From Winogradskyella wandonensis (GTDB taxonomy: Bacteria > Bacteroidota > Bacteroidia > Flavobacteriales > Flavobacteriaceae), in contig NZ_SMGI01000001.1 of the NCBI RefSeq assembly GCF_004346845.1, forward strand, positions 496,001 through 560,000: 64,000 bases of DNA. Reading direction: 5' to 3'. A model generated the notes under the pieces. The model searched no databases. It worked only from the letters and a program-made list of their open reading frames with translations, and was not told where the DNA came from. Numbering within the stretch: the stretch's first letter is position 1; the number at the start of each line of letters is the position of its first letter. Below, piece after piece: positions 54,457-63,936 of this stretch. Position numbers and translations under genes: made by a program.

Positions 54457-56355
54457 ATGATTAAAAGAATTTTACTACTTGCAGTGTTTTCAATCGCTAT
54501 TTTAGGTTGCAAAGACACAAAAGACATCAATCTTACCGAAGCCGAAACAGCTTCAAATAAAATTAGTAGTTCCGATGATACTTACGCAAAAGAACATTAC
54601 AATAAAAAAGAGGTAATGATAGAAATGCGTGATGGTATTAAGCTTCACACCACGATTTATTCGCCAAAAGATACCTCTAAAACATACCCAATTTTAATGA
54701 TGCGTACACCGTACAGTTGCCGACCTTATGGCGAAAATGAGTACAAATCTAAATTAGGACCGAACAAATACCTGATGGAAGAAGGTAATATTATGGTCTA
54801 TCAAGATGTGCGCGGACGTTGGAATAGTGAAGGTGTTTACGATAATATGCGTGCTTACATTCCTAATAAAACGGGTAACCAAACGGATGAAGCGAGTGAT
54901 ACTTACGATACCATTGAATGGTTAGTAAATAATGTTGAAAACAACAACGGAAACGTTGGAACATACGGAATTTCTTATCCAGGTTTTTATGCTACATATT
55001 CACTATTAGATTCGCATCCTGCACTAAAAGCAGTATCACCACAAGCCTGTATCGGTGATTTCTTTTTTGATGATTTTATTCATAACGGTGCGTATTTATT
55101 GAGTTATTGGAGAGCAACTTCGGTATTCGGATATATGAAAGACAAGCCAACAAAAGAAGCATGGTACGAGTTTCCGGATATTGGCACAGAAGACCAATAT
55201 CAATTTTTCCTTGATAATATGCCGTTAAGTAAATTAGATGGGTATTATGGTGAGGATAATGTATTTATGGAGCAGCTAAAAGAGCATGTCACTTATGATG
55301 AATTTTGGCAGAGCCGCGGTATTATTCAGCATTTAAAAGATATTAAACCAGCGACGATGATTGTTGGCGGACAGTTCGATGCTGAAGATTTATACGGACC
55401 ATATAGCACTTATAAAAACATAGAAAAAAACAGTGATAACTATAATACTATAGTTTTTGGACCTTGGAGTCATGGCGATTGGGCACGAAACAGAGAGCGA
55501 CAAGTGATAGGAAATATTCATTTTGGTGATAATATCTCAGATTATTTTCAGAAAGAGATTGAAACTAAATTCTTTAATCATTTTCTTAAAGGTGAAGCCA
55601 ATGGCGAAACTGGTTTAGCAGAAGCACACATGTTTAATACGGGCACTAAAGAGTGGCAATTTTTTGAGCAGTGGCCTCCAAAAAATACAACAAAGCAAAG
55701 CTGGTTTTTGCAGCCTGAAGAGCGATTAACAAAACAAGTAACTAGAAATATCGCGACTTCGGATTTTATTAGTAATCCAAAAAAACCTGTACCGTATACG
55801 GAAGATATTAAAGTGGTATTCACGCCGAGAAAGTTTATGACAGACGACCAGCGTTTTGCGTCTCGTCGTCTAGATGTATTAACTTTTGAAACGGAAGTTT
55901 TAGAAAACGACATCACAATGGCTGGCGATATTTTGGCAAAATTAAATGTATCTACGACAGGAACAGCAGCCGATTGGATAGTTAAAGTTATTGATGTATT
56001 TCCGGCTGACACAGAAAATACAGATGACGTGCAAGACCATTTAAAATTAAGTAATTACCACATGATGGTGAGGAGTGAAGTGCTTCGTGGACGTTTTAGA
56101 AACAGCATGACAAATCCTGAACCTTTTGTGCCAAACCAAAAAACACCGATAAATCTGAAGCTACAAGATGTGTTTCATACGTTTAAAAAAGGACATAAAA
56201 TTCAGGTGCAAGTACAGAGTACCTTTTTTCCTTACATAGATGCGAATCCTCAAACTTATGTCGACAATATTTTTGAAGCTAAGGCAGAAGACTTCAAAAC
56301 ACAAACGCATAAGGTGTATAATGATTCTTCAATAGAGTTTACAATTTTGAAATAA
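54457..56355 (+). CDS. CocE/NonD-family (S15) hydrolase, lipoprotein
   Basis: A 632-residue lipoprotein (lipobox VFSIAILGCKD). The alpha/beta-hydrolase domain has RDGIKLHTTIYSP at the start, YQDVRGRWNSEG for the oxyanion region, and the nucleophile Ser in YGISYPGFYATYS (about residue 176). A helical cap and a C-terminal jelly-roll (PepX_C-like) domain follow, with AWRHGD-like WSHGDW holding the His. Acts on acyl esters or peptides (cocaine-esterase / X-Pro dipeptidyl peptidase family); true substrate unknown. Confidence 0.88.
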   Translation: MIKRILLLAVFSIAILGCKDTKDINLTEAETASNKISSSDDTYAKEHYNKKEVMIEMRDGIKLHTTIYSPKDTSKTYPILMMRTPYSCRPYGENEYKSKLGPNKYLMEEGNIMVYQDVRGRWNSEGVYDNMRAYIPNKTGNQTDEASDTYDTIEWLVNNVENNNGNVGTYGISYPGFYATYSLLDSHPALKAVSPQACIGDFFFDDFIHNGAYLLSYWRATSVFGYMKDKPTKEAWYEFPDIGTEDQYQFFLDNMPLSKLDGYYGEDNVFMEQLKEHVTYDEFWQSRGIIQHLKDIKPATMIVGGQFDAEDLYGPYSTYKNIEKNSDNYNTIVFGPWSHGDWARNRERQVIGNIHFGDNISDYFQKEIETKFFNHFLKGEANGETGLAEAHMFNTGTKEWQFFEQWPPKNTTKQSWFLQPEERLTKQVTRNIATSDFISNPKKPVPYTEDIKVVFTPRKFMTDDQRFASRRLDVLTFETEVLENDITMAGDILAKLNVSTTGTAADWIVKVIDVFPADTENTDDVQDHLKLSNYHMMVRSEVLRGRFRNSMTNPEPFVPNQKTPINLKLQDVFHTFKKGHKIQVQVQSTFFPYIDANPQTYVDNIFEAKAEDFKTQTHKVYNDSSIEFTILK

Positions 56356-56363
56356 TCAATGAA

Positions 56364-56442
56364 ATGTCACCTTGAGCATTGGTTGAGACAAAACAATGTT
56401 TTGTTGAAAGCACCTTGCGCCGCAAGTCGAAAGGTCTATGTA
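56364..56442. repeat. Compound REP-like element
   Basis: Intergenic sequence beginning GTCACCTTGAGC and ending GTCGAAAGGTCTATG, with two perfect inner hairpins: ACAAAAC/GTTTTGT (56388-56394 with 56398-56404) and CTTGCG/CGCAAG (56414-56419 with 56421-56426). Looks like a member of the dispersed flavobacterial intergenic repeats. Confidence 0.45.
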
Positions 56443-56465
56443 AAATGTAAATCTAAGACTGAAGA

Positions 56466-57425
56466 ATGCCAATAATAGAATCAAATTACAAACCACTCTT
56501 TTGGACAAAGAGTGGTTTTGTGTCTACAGTATTTTCTGGTTTAGCAAGAAAAGTCAATGGCGTTAATCAAATTAGAGAACGCATCACGCTACCCGATACT
56601 GATTTTTTGGATTTAGACTGGAGTTATGCTGAAAAGCCAAGTCAAAAATGTATCATTCTTTTGCATGGATTAGAAGGTCATGCGCAACGTCCATACTTAA
56701 CAGGAGCAGCTAAACTATTTAATCAAAACAGAATTGATGCTTGTGCAGTTAATTTTAGAGGGTGTAGTGGTGAACCAAACTTGCTTTACAGAAGTTACCA
56801 TTCTGGTGCTACGGAAGATTTAGCAGCGGTTGTAAACCATATTGTTTCATTAGATAAGTATGAGGAAATTTACATAAAAGGGATTAGTTTGGGTGCAAAC
56901 ATGGCGTTGAAATATGTAGGCGAAGAACGAGAGGTACCCAAACAAATAAAAACCGTTATAGCAATCTCAGCGCCTTGTGATTTAAAAGGCTCTTGTGATG
57001 AATTACTGAGTTTAAAAAACAAAGCATATGCGATTCGATTTTTAGACCATTTAAAGCAAAAGCTAAAACCTAAGTTAGAGCAGTTTCCAGATAAAATTTC
57101 AGTAGCCGACTATAAGTCAATTAAAACGCTTGTCGATTTTGACCATGTGTACACCTCGAAAGCTCACGGATTTATAGATGCTTACGATTACTATGATAAA
57201 GCAAGCAGTTTACAGTTTTTACCTTATATTAAAGTCCCGTCATTAGTAATTAATGCGTTGAATGATTCCTTTTTATCTTCTGGCTGTTTTCCTGTAAAAG
57301 AAGCCAAAAACAATTCTAATCTCCATTTAGAAATGCCAAAATATGGCGGTCATGTAGGGTTTATACAAAAAGGAGAATTTTATTATAATGAGATGCGGGC
57401 TTTGGATTTTATAAATAAACTTTAA
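56466..57425 (+). CDS. YheT-family alpha/beta hydrolase
   Basis: A 319-residue cytoplasmic hydrolase. LLHGLEGHAQRPYLTGAAK (about residues 63-81) and VNFRGCSGEPN are the YheT/Emb8 marks. The nucleophile Ser is in IKGISLGANMALKYVG; Asp in NALNDSFLS and His in YGGHVGFI complete the triad. Substrate unknown, probably a carboxylester. 28 bp before comM on the same strand. Confidence 0.9.
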   Translation: MPIIESNYKPLFWTKSGFVSTVFSGLARKVNGVNQIRERITLPDTDFLDLDWSYAEKPSQKCIILLHGLEGHAQRPYLTGAAKLFNQNRIDACAVNFRGCSGEPNLLYRSYHSGATEDLAAVVNHIVSLDKYEEIYIKGISLGANMALKYVGEEREVPKQIKTVIAISAPCDLKGSCDELLSLKNKAYAIRFLDHLKQKLKPKLEQFPDKISVADYKSIKTLVDFDHVYTSKAHGFIDAYDYYDKASSLQFLPYIKVPSLVINALNDSFLSSGCFPVKEAKNNSNLHLEMPKYGGHVGFIQKGEFYYNEMRALDFINKL

Positions 57426-57453
57426 ATTGTAGCTTTAATTCAAATTATAATCT

Positions 57454-58992
57454 ATGCTCAAAAAAGTCTTCGCCTCCGCCGTTTTTGGTGTTGAAGCTTC
57501 AACAATCACTGTTGAGGTTAATGTAGATAAAGGTGTTGGTTACCATTTGGTAGGTCTGCCAGATAATGCTATTAAAGAGAGTAATTATCGTATTGCGGCG
57601 GCGCTTCAAAATAATGGGTTTAGAATCCCAGGTAAAAAGATTACCATTAACATGGCGCCAGCCGACTTGCGTAAAGAAGGTTCGGCTTATGATTTAACTT
57701 TGGCTATTGGTATTCTCGCAGCATCTAACCAAATAAAAGCAGAAGATTTAGAAGACTACCTTATTATGGGTGAATTGTCACTCGACGGCAGTTTACAACC
57801 CATAAAAGGCGCATTGCCCATAGCCGTAAAGGCGAGAGAAGAAGGTTTCAAAGGGTTTATTTTGCCCATTCAAAATGCTAAAGAAGCAGCCATTGTTAAT
57901 GATTTAAAGGTTTTTGGTGTCGAAAATATCAATCAAGTCATCAACCACTTTGACAAAGGTGAACAACTTGAGCAAACTATTATTAATACACGCGAGGAGT
58001 TCTATAAAAATCTAGATTTCCCGGAGTTTGATTTTGCAGATGTCAAAGGTCAAGAAAGTATTAAACGCTGTATGGAGATTGCGGCGGCTGGTGGACATAA
58101 TATTATTTTGATTGGTCCACCAGGTTCTGGTAAAACCATGTTGGCTAAGCGATTGCCAAGTGTCTTACCACCGATGACGCTTCACGAAGCTTTAGAAACG
58201 ACTAAAATACATTCCGTTGTTGGCAGAGTAAAAGCGCATGCCGGATTAATGGCACAGCGACCGTTTCGTTCGCCTCACCATACGATATCAAACGTCGCAC
58301 TTGTCGGTGGCGGAAGTTATCCGCAACCTGGTGAAATATCATTATCGCACAATGGTGTATTGTTTTTAGATGAATTACCAGAGTTTAAGCGCGAAGTTCT
58401 TGAAGTGATGCGCCAACCCTTAGAAGATAGAGAAGTCACGATTTCTCGAGCAAAATTTACAGTGACGTATCCAAGTTCGTTTATGTTAGTTGCCAGTATG
58501 AATCCAAGTCCTAGTGGCTATTTTAACGACCCAGATGCACCAATAACTTCGAGTCCTGCGGAAATGCAGCGTTATATGGGTAAAATTTCCGGACCATTAT
58601 TAGACCGTATTGATATACATATCGAAGTGACACCTGTACCTTTTGAAAAATTGTCAGAAGAAAGAAAAGGCGAATCTTCGGTTGAGATTAGAAAGCGTGT
58701 AACAGCGGCTAGGGAAGTTCAGACAAACCGCTTTAAAGCATTAGAAAATGTGCATTACAACGCACAGATGAATACCAAACAAATCCGTGAGTACTGCAAG
58801 TTAGACGACGCTTCTCTTCAGCTTTTAAAATCGGCTATGGAGCGTTTAAATTTGTCTGCAAGAGCGTATGATAGAATTTTAAAAGTTGCGAGAACTATCG
58901 CAGATTTAGAAGGTGCAACGGATGTAAAAGGCAATCATATAAGCGAAGCCATTCAGTACCGTAGTTTAGACCGTGATGGTTGGCTGGGCTAA
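57454..58992 (+). CDS. comM: YifB/ComM family Mg-chelatase-like AAA ATPase
   Basis: A 512-residue hexameric helicase, shown in other bacteria to widen D-loops during natural transformation. An N-terminal Lon-protease-like (ChlI) domain (GVGYHLVGLPDNAIKES) precedes Walker A GPPGSGKTM (about 223-231), Walker B GVLFLDELPEF, and the C-terminal Mg_chelatase_C region (LSARAYDRILKVARTIADL). Length is normal. The last four bases overlap the end of the TPR membrane gene on the opposite strand. Confidence 0.94.
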   Translation: MLKKVFASAVFGVEASTITVEVNVDKGVGYHLVGLPDNAIKESNYRIAAALQNNGFRIPGKKITINMAPADLRKEGSAYDLTLAIGILAASNQIKAEDLEDYLIMGELSLDGSLQPIKGALPIAVKAREEGFKGFILPIQNAKEAAIVNDLKVFGVENINQVINHFDKGEQLEQTIINTREEFYKNLDFPEFDFADVKGQESIKRCMEIAAAGGHNIILIGPPGSGKTMLAKRLPSVLPPMTLHEALETTKIHSVVGRVKAHAGLMAQRPFRSPHHTISNVALVGGGSYPQPGEISLSHNGVLFLDELPEFKREVLEVMRQPLEDREVTISRAKFTVTYPSSFMLVASMNPSPSGYFNDPDAPITSSPAEMQRYMGKISGPLLDRIDIHIEVTPVPFEKLSEERKGESSVEIRKRVTAAREVQTNRFKALENVHYNAQMNTKQIREYCKLDDASLQLLKSAMERLNLSARAYDRILKVARTIADLEGATDVKGNHISEAIQYRSLDRDGWLG

Positions 58993-61142
58993 TCATCTTT
59001 GAGTAGATAATTATTGTTCTCCATATCCTTTGACCAAGTTTTAGTCTCGTTATTGTAAGTATAAACTGCCGAAGCTAATTTACCTGATTCGGTTTCTTCA
59101 AATGTGTATTGCGTGCTGTAACGTGCTAAGGAAATATATCTATTCTCTGAAATTGGATATAATCGGAGCTTCGTCGCACCTTGTCTTTCGTAATATAATT
59201 GGTTATTCTCTATCCAAAATCTTCGTGCGGAATAGTTGCCAGATACGTTTTGGTATTGTTGTATTAACTCTTTTTCGGAGGTTGATTTTACGTACGTAAT
59301 ATGTTGTAACGCTAACTTTAAGAAAAAGTGATTAGGATGTTTGTCTATAGCTTGTTTGTACAACAATTCGGCTTTGTCTAACTCGTTATTTTTTAAGGCA
59401 TTTTCAGCATCTTCTATAGATTTGTCATACAGCCAATAGTAAAAATAACTTGGGTCTTTATAACTATAATTTATGTTTTTTGTTCCGTAAATTGTTTTGA
59501 TAGAATCTGTTAAGAATTCAATATGATTAATGTTTCTAGTAATGTAACCGCTTAATATAACCTTATAATCGCCAGCTAAAATAGGGGCATAAATTTGTTG
59601 ATTAGACACGTAGGTAAGTAGCCTGTCATCTTCAATCCAATAGTCATAAGTCTGTTCAGAACCTTGATAACGGTATTTTCCAACAAACTTCTCTAGTTTG
59701 TCAACTGTAATTTTGTTTTCTGACAAATAGTCAATTACCGAATCAAAAACTGGTGTGAAATTTTTCCACTGAGGATGCATTAATTTTGTGCGTTCTTGCG
59801 TTTTTTTAGCGGCTTTAATATCGCCTTTTAATAATTGAGGTCGTAGCTTAAACGTAAACAAATCTGGATTGTCTGGCTGGATTAATTCTAATCCTTTTAT
59901 TGCGCTTATAATTTCATCATAATTACCAGAGACCAAACTTGCATTGATTAAGTTGGTACCGTTGTCTATGCTCTTGTTTTTGTCGAATCTATCTTGTGCA
60001 TGTTTTGCAAAAGCTCTAGTTTGCTTGGTCTCACCATAGACCGCATATAGTAATTGATTATACGTTTCATTACTAGGGTCAATTTCTAGTTGTAGTTTTA
60101 TTAATTTTTCTGCAATTTCCCATTCTTCATAAGCAATATGACGAAGAATGCGTATTTGTAATTGTTTTTGTAATGGTAATTTGTTGCTGTATTTGTAAGC
60201 TTTATTAATTAATTCCTTTTCACTTTCTTCGCCAAAACTATATCGAATAAACCTAAAAGCGTTTTCAAAATAAGAAATGGCAAATGTAGAATCTGCTTCT
60301 TGAGCTTTTTGGTAATCACCTTCAATATTATACTTTACAGCCTCTAAGGAGTTGCTGTAAAAATCTTTTAGATTCAAGTCTATATAGAAGTCACGCATGT
60401 TTTCCGTAAGACCGATATTGCTTTTTGTAAAAATACTGATATCATCTAATAGGTTTAGGAGATCCTTACCTTCAAAGGTTTGTTGCTTAAGTATTTTTCC
60501 GTTTTTTGCGTTTCGTATAGTTGGGATAATTTTAAAAACACTATCGGTTACTTCGTAAGTACCATCGAGATAATACTCATTAAAAATACGAGCTTCTGCA
60601 ACTTTGTTGACTATACCTTCGGAATCCGACATGTAAGGTGAGATGCTTTTGTCTTGTGATAAATCTTGATATAACAATTCTTGAATGCCATCTTGCAGCC
60701 AAGAAAAAGCGGTATCCTGCGTTTTAGCTTCAAATGCATATATAGGTAGGCCAACCCGGAACTCTTCTTTGGTAATAACTTGTGTTGCTAAATTACCAGC
60801 ATCGTTCGTGTAACTTATTTCCTTGGTGGTTGCCCCTAAATCGCTATTTCCAAATCCTAAATAAGTGATTACTGCCAGGAGAATTAAGTTTAAGGGAAAA
60901 ATTATTTTCTCACGAAGTTTTAAAATGCCATCATTAATGCGGTCTTGATTATAAAAATAGATAAGCACAGACGGTATAACTCCAACAAATACCCAAAGCA
61001 ATAAATCTACCCAGTTTGGTGAAATATCGTATCGATTAAGAACCCAGTCTATAAACTGAAGAAATGTCCATGCCGCTACTAGATATGCCGCTAAAAACTT
61101 TAAGGTTTTAATCCACTTTTGTTTACTAGACTGTTCTTCCAT
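58989..61142 (-). CDS. TolB-like/TPR membrane protein without an output domain
   Basis: A 717-residue protein. The N-terminal membrane module (about residues 10-110, FLAAYLVAAWTFLQFIDWVL ... LLWVFVGVIPSVLIYF) is the one often found between a winged-helix or cyclase domain and a TolB/FlgO-like domain. The FlgO-like part follows (DTAFSWLQDGIQELLYQDLS), then about ten TPR-like helices and two C-terminal repeats of a beta domain (QTYDYWIEDDRLLTYVSNQQ and ARRFWIENNQLYYERQGATK). No DNA-binding or cyclase domain is attached, so any signal must pass through a partner. Confidence 0.75.
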   Translation of the reverse strand: MEEQSSKQKWIKTLKFLAAYLVAAWTFLQFIDWVLNRYDISPNWVDLLLWVFVGVIPSVLIYFYNQDRINDGILKLREKIIFPLNLILLAVITYLGFGNSDLGATTKEISYTNDAGNLATQVITKEEFRVGLPIYAFEAKTQDTAFSWLQDGIQELLYQDLSQDKSISPYMSDSEGIVNKVAEARIFNEYYLDGTYEVTDSVFKIIPTIRNAKNGKILKQQTFEGKDLLNLLDDISIFTKSNIGLTENMRDFYIDLNLKDFYSNSLEAVKYNIEGDYQKAQEADSTFAISYFENAFRFIRYSFGEESEKELINKAYKYSNKLPLQKQLQIRILRHIAYEEWEIAEKLIKLQLEIDPSNETYNQLLYAVYGETKQTRAFAKHAQDRFDKNKSIDNGTNLINASLVSGNYDEIISAIKGLELIQPDNPDLFTFKLRPQLLKGDIKAAKKTQERTKLMHPQWKNFTPVFDSVIDYLSENKITVDKLEKFVGKYRYQGSEQTYDYWIEDDRLLTYVSNQQIYAPILAGDYKVILSGYITRNINHIEFLTDSIKTIYGTKNINYSYKDPSYFYYWLYDKSIEDAENALKNNELDKAELLYKQAIDKHPNHFFLKLALQHITYVKSTSEKELIQQYQNVSGNYSARRFWIENNQLYYERQGATKLRLYPISENRYISLARYSTQYTFEETESGKLASAVYTYNNETKTWSKDMENNNYLLKDD

Positions 61143-61238
61143 GTATTACTAAAACTGTTTGGCGGTGTACTTTTCTAAAATAAACTGAAAGATATATAAT
61201 ATTAGCTAAATGGGATAAATTGTATATTGTATTTTTAG

Positions 61239-62468
61239 ATGATGATTAAAAACATATTTAAAAATATCGGCCCAGGACCATTGATTGCAGCTGCATTTAT
61301 AGGTCCTGGCACAGTAACACTTTGTACATTGGCTGGTGTAAATTTTGGTTACGCATTACTTTGGGCAATGTCACTTTCTATAATAGCGACTATTGTTTTG
61401 CAAGAAATGTCTTCGCGATTAGGTGTTGTTACCCAAAAAGGTTTGTCGGAAATTTTAAAAACTGAAATTAAAAATCCACTCCTTAAATCAACAATTATTA
61501 TACTTGTTTTATCTGCAATTGTAGTTGGTAATGCCGCTTACGAGGCTGGTAACATATCTGGTGGTGCCTTAGGAATGGAAACGCTTTTTGGCTCTGGTGT
61601 GATGAGCGACTTAGGTTTTGAACTGAAACTTTGGCCACTAATTATAGGCGCTATCGCTTTTTTTCTTCTGTATATGGGAAGTTATAAAATGTTGGAGCGT
61701 GTATTAATTGCTTTGGTTATACTAATGAGTTTGGCGTTTTTGATTACGGCAATAGTTACTAAACCAAATCTAGTTGAAATTCTCAAAGGAGCTTTAATAC
61801 CAAGGATTCCAGAGCAGAGTATTTTAACAATTATTGGGCTAATAGGAACCACGGTTGTGCCCTATAATCTATTCTTACATGCTTCTTTGGCAAAGACAAA
61901 ATGGACATCGAAAGCGGATTTAAAATATGCCAGAAAAGATACGGTAATAGCCGTTATTCTCGGTGGTATAGTATCCATGTGTGTTATAGTTTCGGCAAGT
62001 TCAGTACCGTTTCAAGATGTAAATAACGCGTCAGATTTGGCACTGGCGTTAAAACCTTTGTTTGGTGATTATGCTACCTATTTTTTGTCTATCGGGTTGT
62101 TTTCTGCAGGCATTACCAGTGCAATAACAGCACCTTTGGCTGCTGCCTTTGTTGCCTCTGGATGTTTAGGTTGGGGAAGTGATTTAAAGGCTAAAAGATT
62201 TAGAATGGTTTGGATTTTTATCCTGCTATTAGGAGTGGTTTTTTCGTCTTTAGGTTTTAAGTCAATAGAGATTATAAAATTTGCGCAAGTGGCAAATGGT
62301 TTGTTGTTGCCAATAATTGCAGGCACGCTAATTTGGATAATGAATAAAAGCAGTATTCTTGGAGATTACAAGAATTCCAAGCTTCAGAATGTATTTGGAT
62401 TGCTAATTTTAGCAGTGACAATTTTTTTGGGTGGAAAAACAATTTTAAGCGTATTCAATGTTATCTAA
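61239..62468 (+). CDS. Nramp-fold transporter of the 5-oxoprolinase operon, non-canonical metal site
   Basis: A 409-residue, 11-helix membrane transporter with the LeuT/Nramp fold. In classical Nramp metal importers helix 1 has DPGN and helix 6 has MPHN; here helix 1 reads GPGT (residues 22-25, AAFIGPGTVTLCTL) and helix 6 reads VPYN (207-210, TTVVPYNLFLHASL). The Asp, Asn and Met metal ligands are thus missing. The stop codon overlaps pxpA by 11 bases. Bacillus YcsG, also in a pxp (ycsF-kip) operon, is a similar case. A role in 5-oxoproline uptake is inferred from context. Confidence 0.85.
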   Translation: MMIKNIFKNIGPGPLIAAAFIGPGTVTLCTLAGVNFGYALLWAMSLSIIATIVLQEMSSRLGVVTQKGLSEILKTEIKNPLLKSTIIILVLSAIVVGNAAYEAGNISGGALGMETLFGSGVMSDLGFELKLWPLIIGAIAFFLLYMGSYKMLERVLIALVILMSLAFLITAIVTKPNLVEILKGALIPRIPEQSILTIIGLIGTTVVPYNLFLHASLAKTKWTSKADLKYARKDTVIAVILGGIVSMCVIVSASSVPFQDVNNASDLALALKPLFGDYATYFLSIGLFSAGITSAITAPLAAAFVASGCLGWGSDLKAKRFRMVWIFILLLGVVFSSLGFKSIEIIKFAQVANGLLLPIIAGTLIWIMNKSSILGDYKNSKLQNVFGLLILAVTIFLGGKTILSVFNVI

Positions 62469-63201
62469 ATTGCAAATTGATATAAACGCAGATGTCGGTG
62501 AAGGTTTGAACAACGAGTCGCTTTTAATGCCGTTTTTGTCATCTTGTAATATCGCTTGTGGAGCCCATGCAGGCGATTTCGATACTATGGTAACAGTCGT
62601 GCACCTGGCTAAACGCTATAACGTAAAAATTGGAGCGCATCCTTCTTTTCCTGATAAAATTAATTTTGGACGTAAAGAATTAAATATGACGCCGAAGGAT
62701 TTATTTGAAAGTTTAAAATCTCAGATTGAAGACCTACAAATGATACTTGAATCTGAAGGATTAAAAATGCATCATATTAAGCCGCACGGCGCCCTCTATA
62801 ATTTGGCTGCAAAAGATAAAATGACAGCCGAAACTGTAGCTGACGTTTTACAACATTTTAATAGGAATTTAAAACTTTATGTCCCTCCAAATTCTGTAAT
62901 TTCAGAGGTTGCAAAATCCAAGAATATCCAAGTTATTTTTGAAGGCTTCGCAGACCGAAATTATAACGAGAATTTATCGTTAGTTTCACGTCAAAACCCC
63001 AAGGCTTTAATCACCAGAAAAGAGCATGTATTTGAACATGTTTTTAATATGATTTCGAATCGAAAAGTAAAGGCAGTAAATGGGGTAGAAGTACCCCTTT
63101 TTGTGGAGACAATTTGTGTGCATGGCGATACAGAAAATGTTTCAGAAATTTTGAAGTTTTTACACAAAAAGTTTAAAGAAAATTCCATCATTGTTTTATA
63201 G
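62458..63201 (+). CDS. pxpA: 5-oxoprolinase subunit A (LamB/YcsF)
   Basis: Part of the ATP-dependent prokaryotic 5-oxoprolinase PxpABC that opens 5-oxoproline to glutamate. The 247-residue TIM-barrel-like protein has the family marks IDINADVGEG (residues 7-16), SCNIACGAHAGD (about 29-40), GAHPSFPD and IKPHGALYN. Its ATG lies inside the transporter gene, giving translational coupling. Six bases separate it from pxpB. Confidence 0.95.
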   Translation: MLSKLQIDINADVGEGLNNESLLMPFLSSCNIACGAHAGDFDTMVTVVHLAKRYNVKIGAHPSFPDKINFGRKELNMTPKDLFESLKSQIEDLQMILESEGLKMHHIKPHGALYNLAAKDKMTAETVADVLQHFNRNLKLYVPPNSVISEVAKSKNIQVIFEGFADRNYNENLSLVSRQNPKALITRKEHVFEHVFNMISNRKVKAVNGVEVPLFVETICVHGDTENVSEILKFLHKKFKENSIIVL

Positions 63202-63207
63202 GTAATT

Positions 63208-63936
63208 TTGAAATTTCAATTAAAATATAGTCGCTTTGGAGAACGCTCAATTCTTATAGAATGGCCATCAAAAATTGATGAAAGTATACTCAGTGATATT
63301 ATAAATTACAAACAATACCTTCAAAATAAATTAGTTAAATTAAAAGTTGAGATAGTTAGCACATACAATTCAATATTAGTAAGTTATAACTTTACTATAG
63401 AAAACATCAATGATAAGATTTCAGACTTAAAAGAGGCGTATTTACAAATAGATACGAGCAAGCAACGCAGCTCTACACTTTGGGAAATTCCGGTTTGCTA
63501 TCATGATGAATTTGGTATTGATTTAGAAAACCTCTCCAGTGCAAAATCACTTTCTAAATCTGAAATTATTTATCTACATTCTCAACAAATATACACCGTT
63601 TATTTTGTAGGTTTTCTGCCTGGCTTTTTGTACTTAGGTGGCCTGGATAAATCCTTACATATAAATCGTAAATCTACACCTCATTTAAACATCAAAAAAG
63701 GTGCTGTTGGTATCGGTGGAAATCAGACTGGAATATATCCTCAAAACAGTCCTGGTGGGTGGCATATTATTGGGCAATCACCAATCGATTTTTTTGACCC
63801 AAAAAGCGATTGTATTTGCTTTGCAAAAGCTGGAGATAAAATAAGATTTAAGGCTATTTCAAAATTCGAATATTTGCGAATTAGTGAAGAGGTAAAGCAG
63901 GGCATTTTTAAACTTAAATCTAGTAGTTATGATTAA
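63208..63936 (+). CDS. pxpB: 5-oxoprolinase subunit B (KipI-like)
   Basis: A 242-residue KipI/AHS1-family protein and partner of PxpC. Visible marks: FGERSILIEW at the start, IPVCYHDEFGIDLE, and the core FLPGFLYLGGLD ... GAVGIGGNQTGIYPQNSPGG (about 147-190) ending WHIIGQSP. The start is TTG at 63208, six bases after pxpA. It overlaps pxpC by 8 bases. Confidence 0.94.
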   Translation: MKFQLKYSRFGERSILIEWPSKIDESILSDIINYKQYLQNKLVKLKVEIVSTYNSILVSYNFTIENINDKISDLKEAYLQIDTSKQRSSTLWEIPVCYHDEFGIDLENLSSAKSLSKSEIIYLHSQQIYTVYFVGFLPGFLYLGGLDKSLHINRKSTPHLNIKKGAVGIGGNQTGIYPQNSPGGWHIIGQSPIDFFDPKSDCICFAKAGDKIRFKAISKFEYLRISEEVKQGIFKLKSSSYD

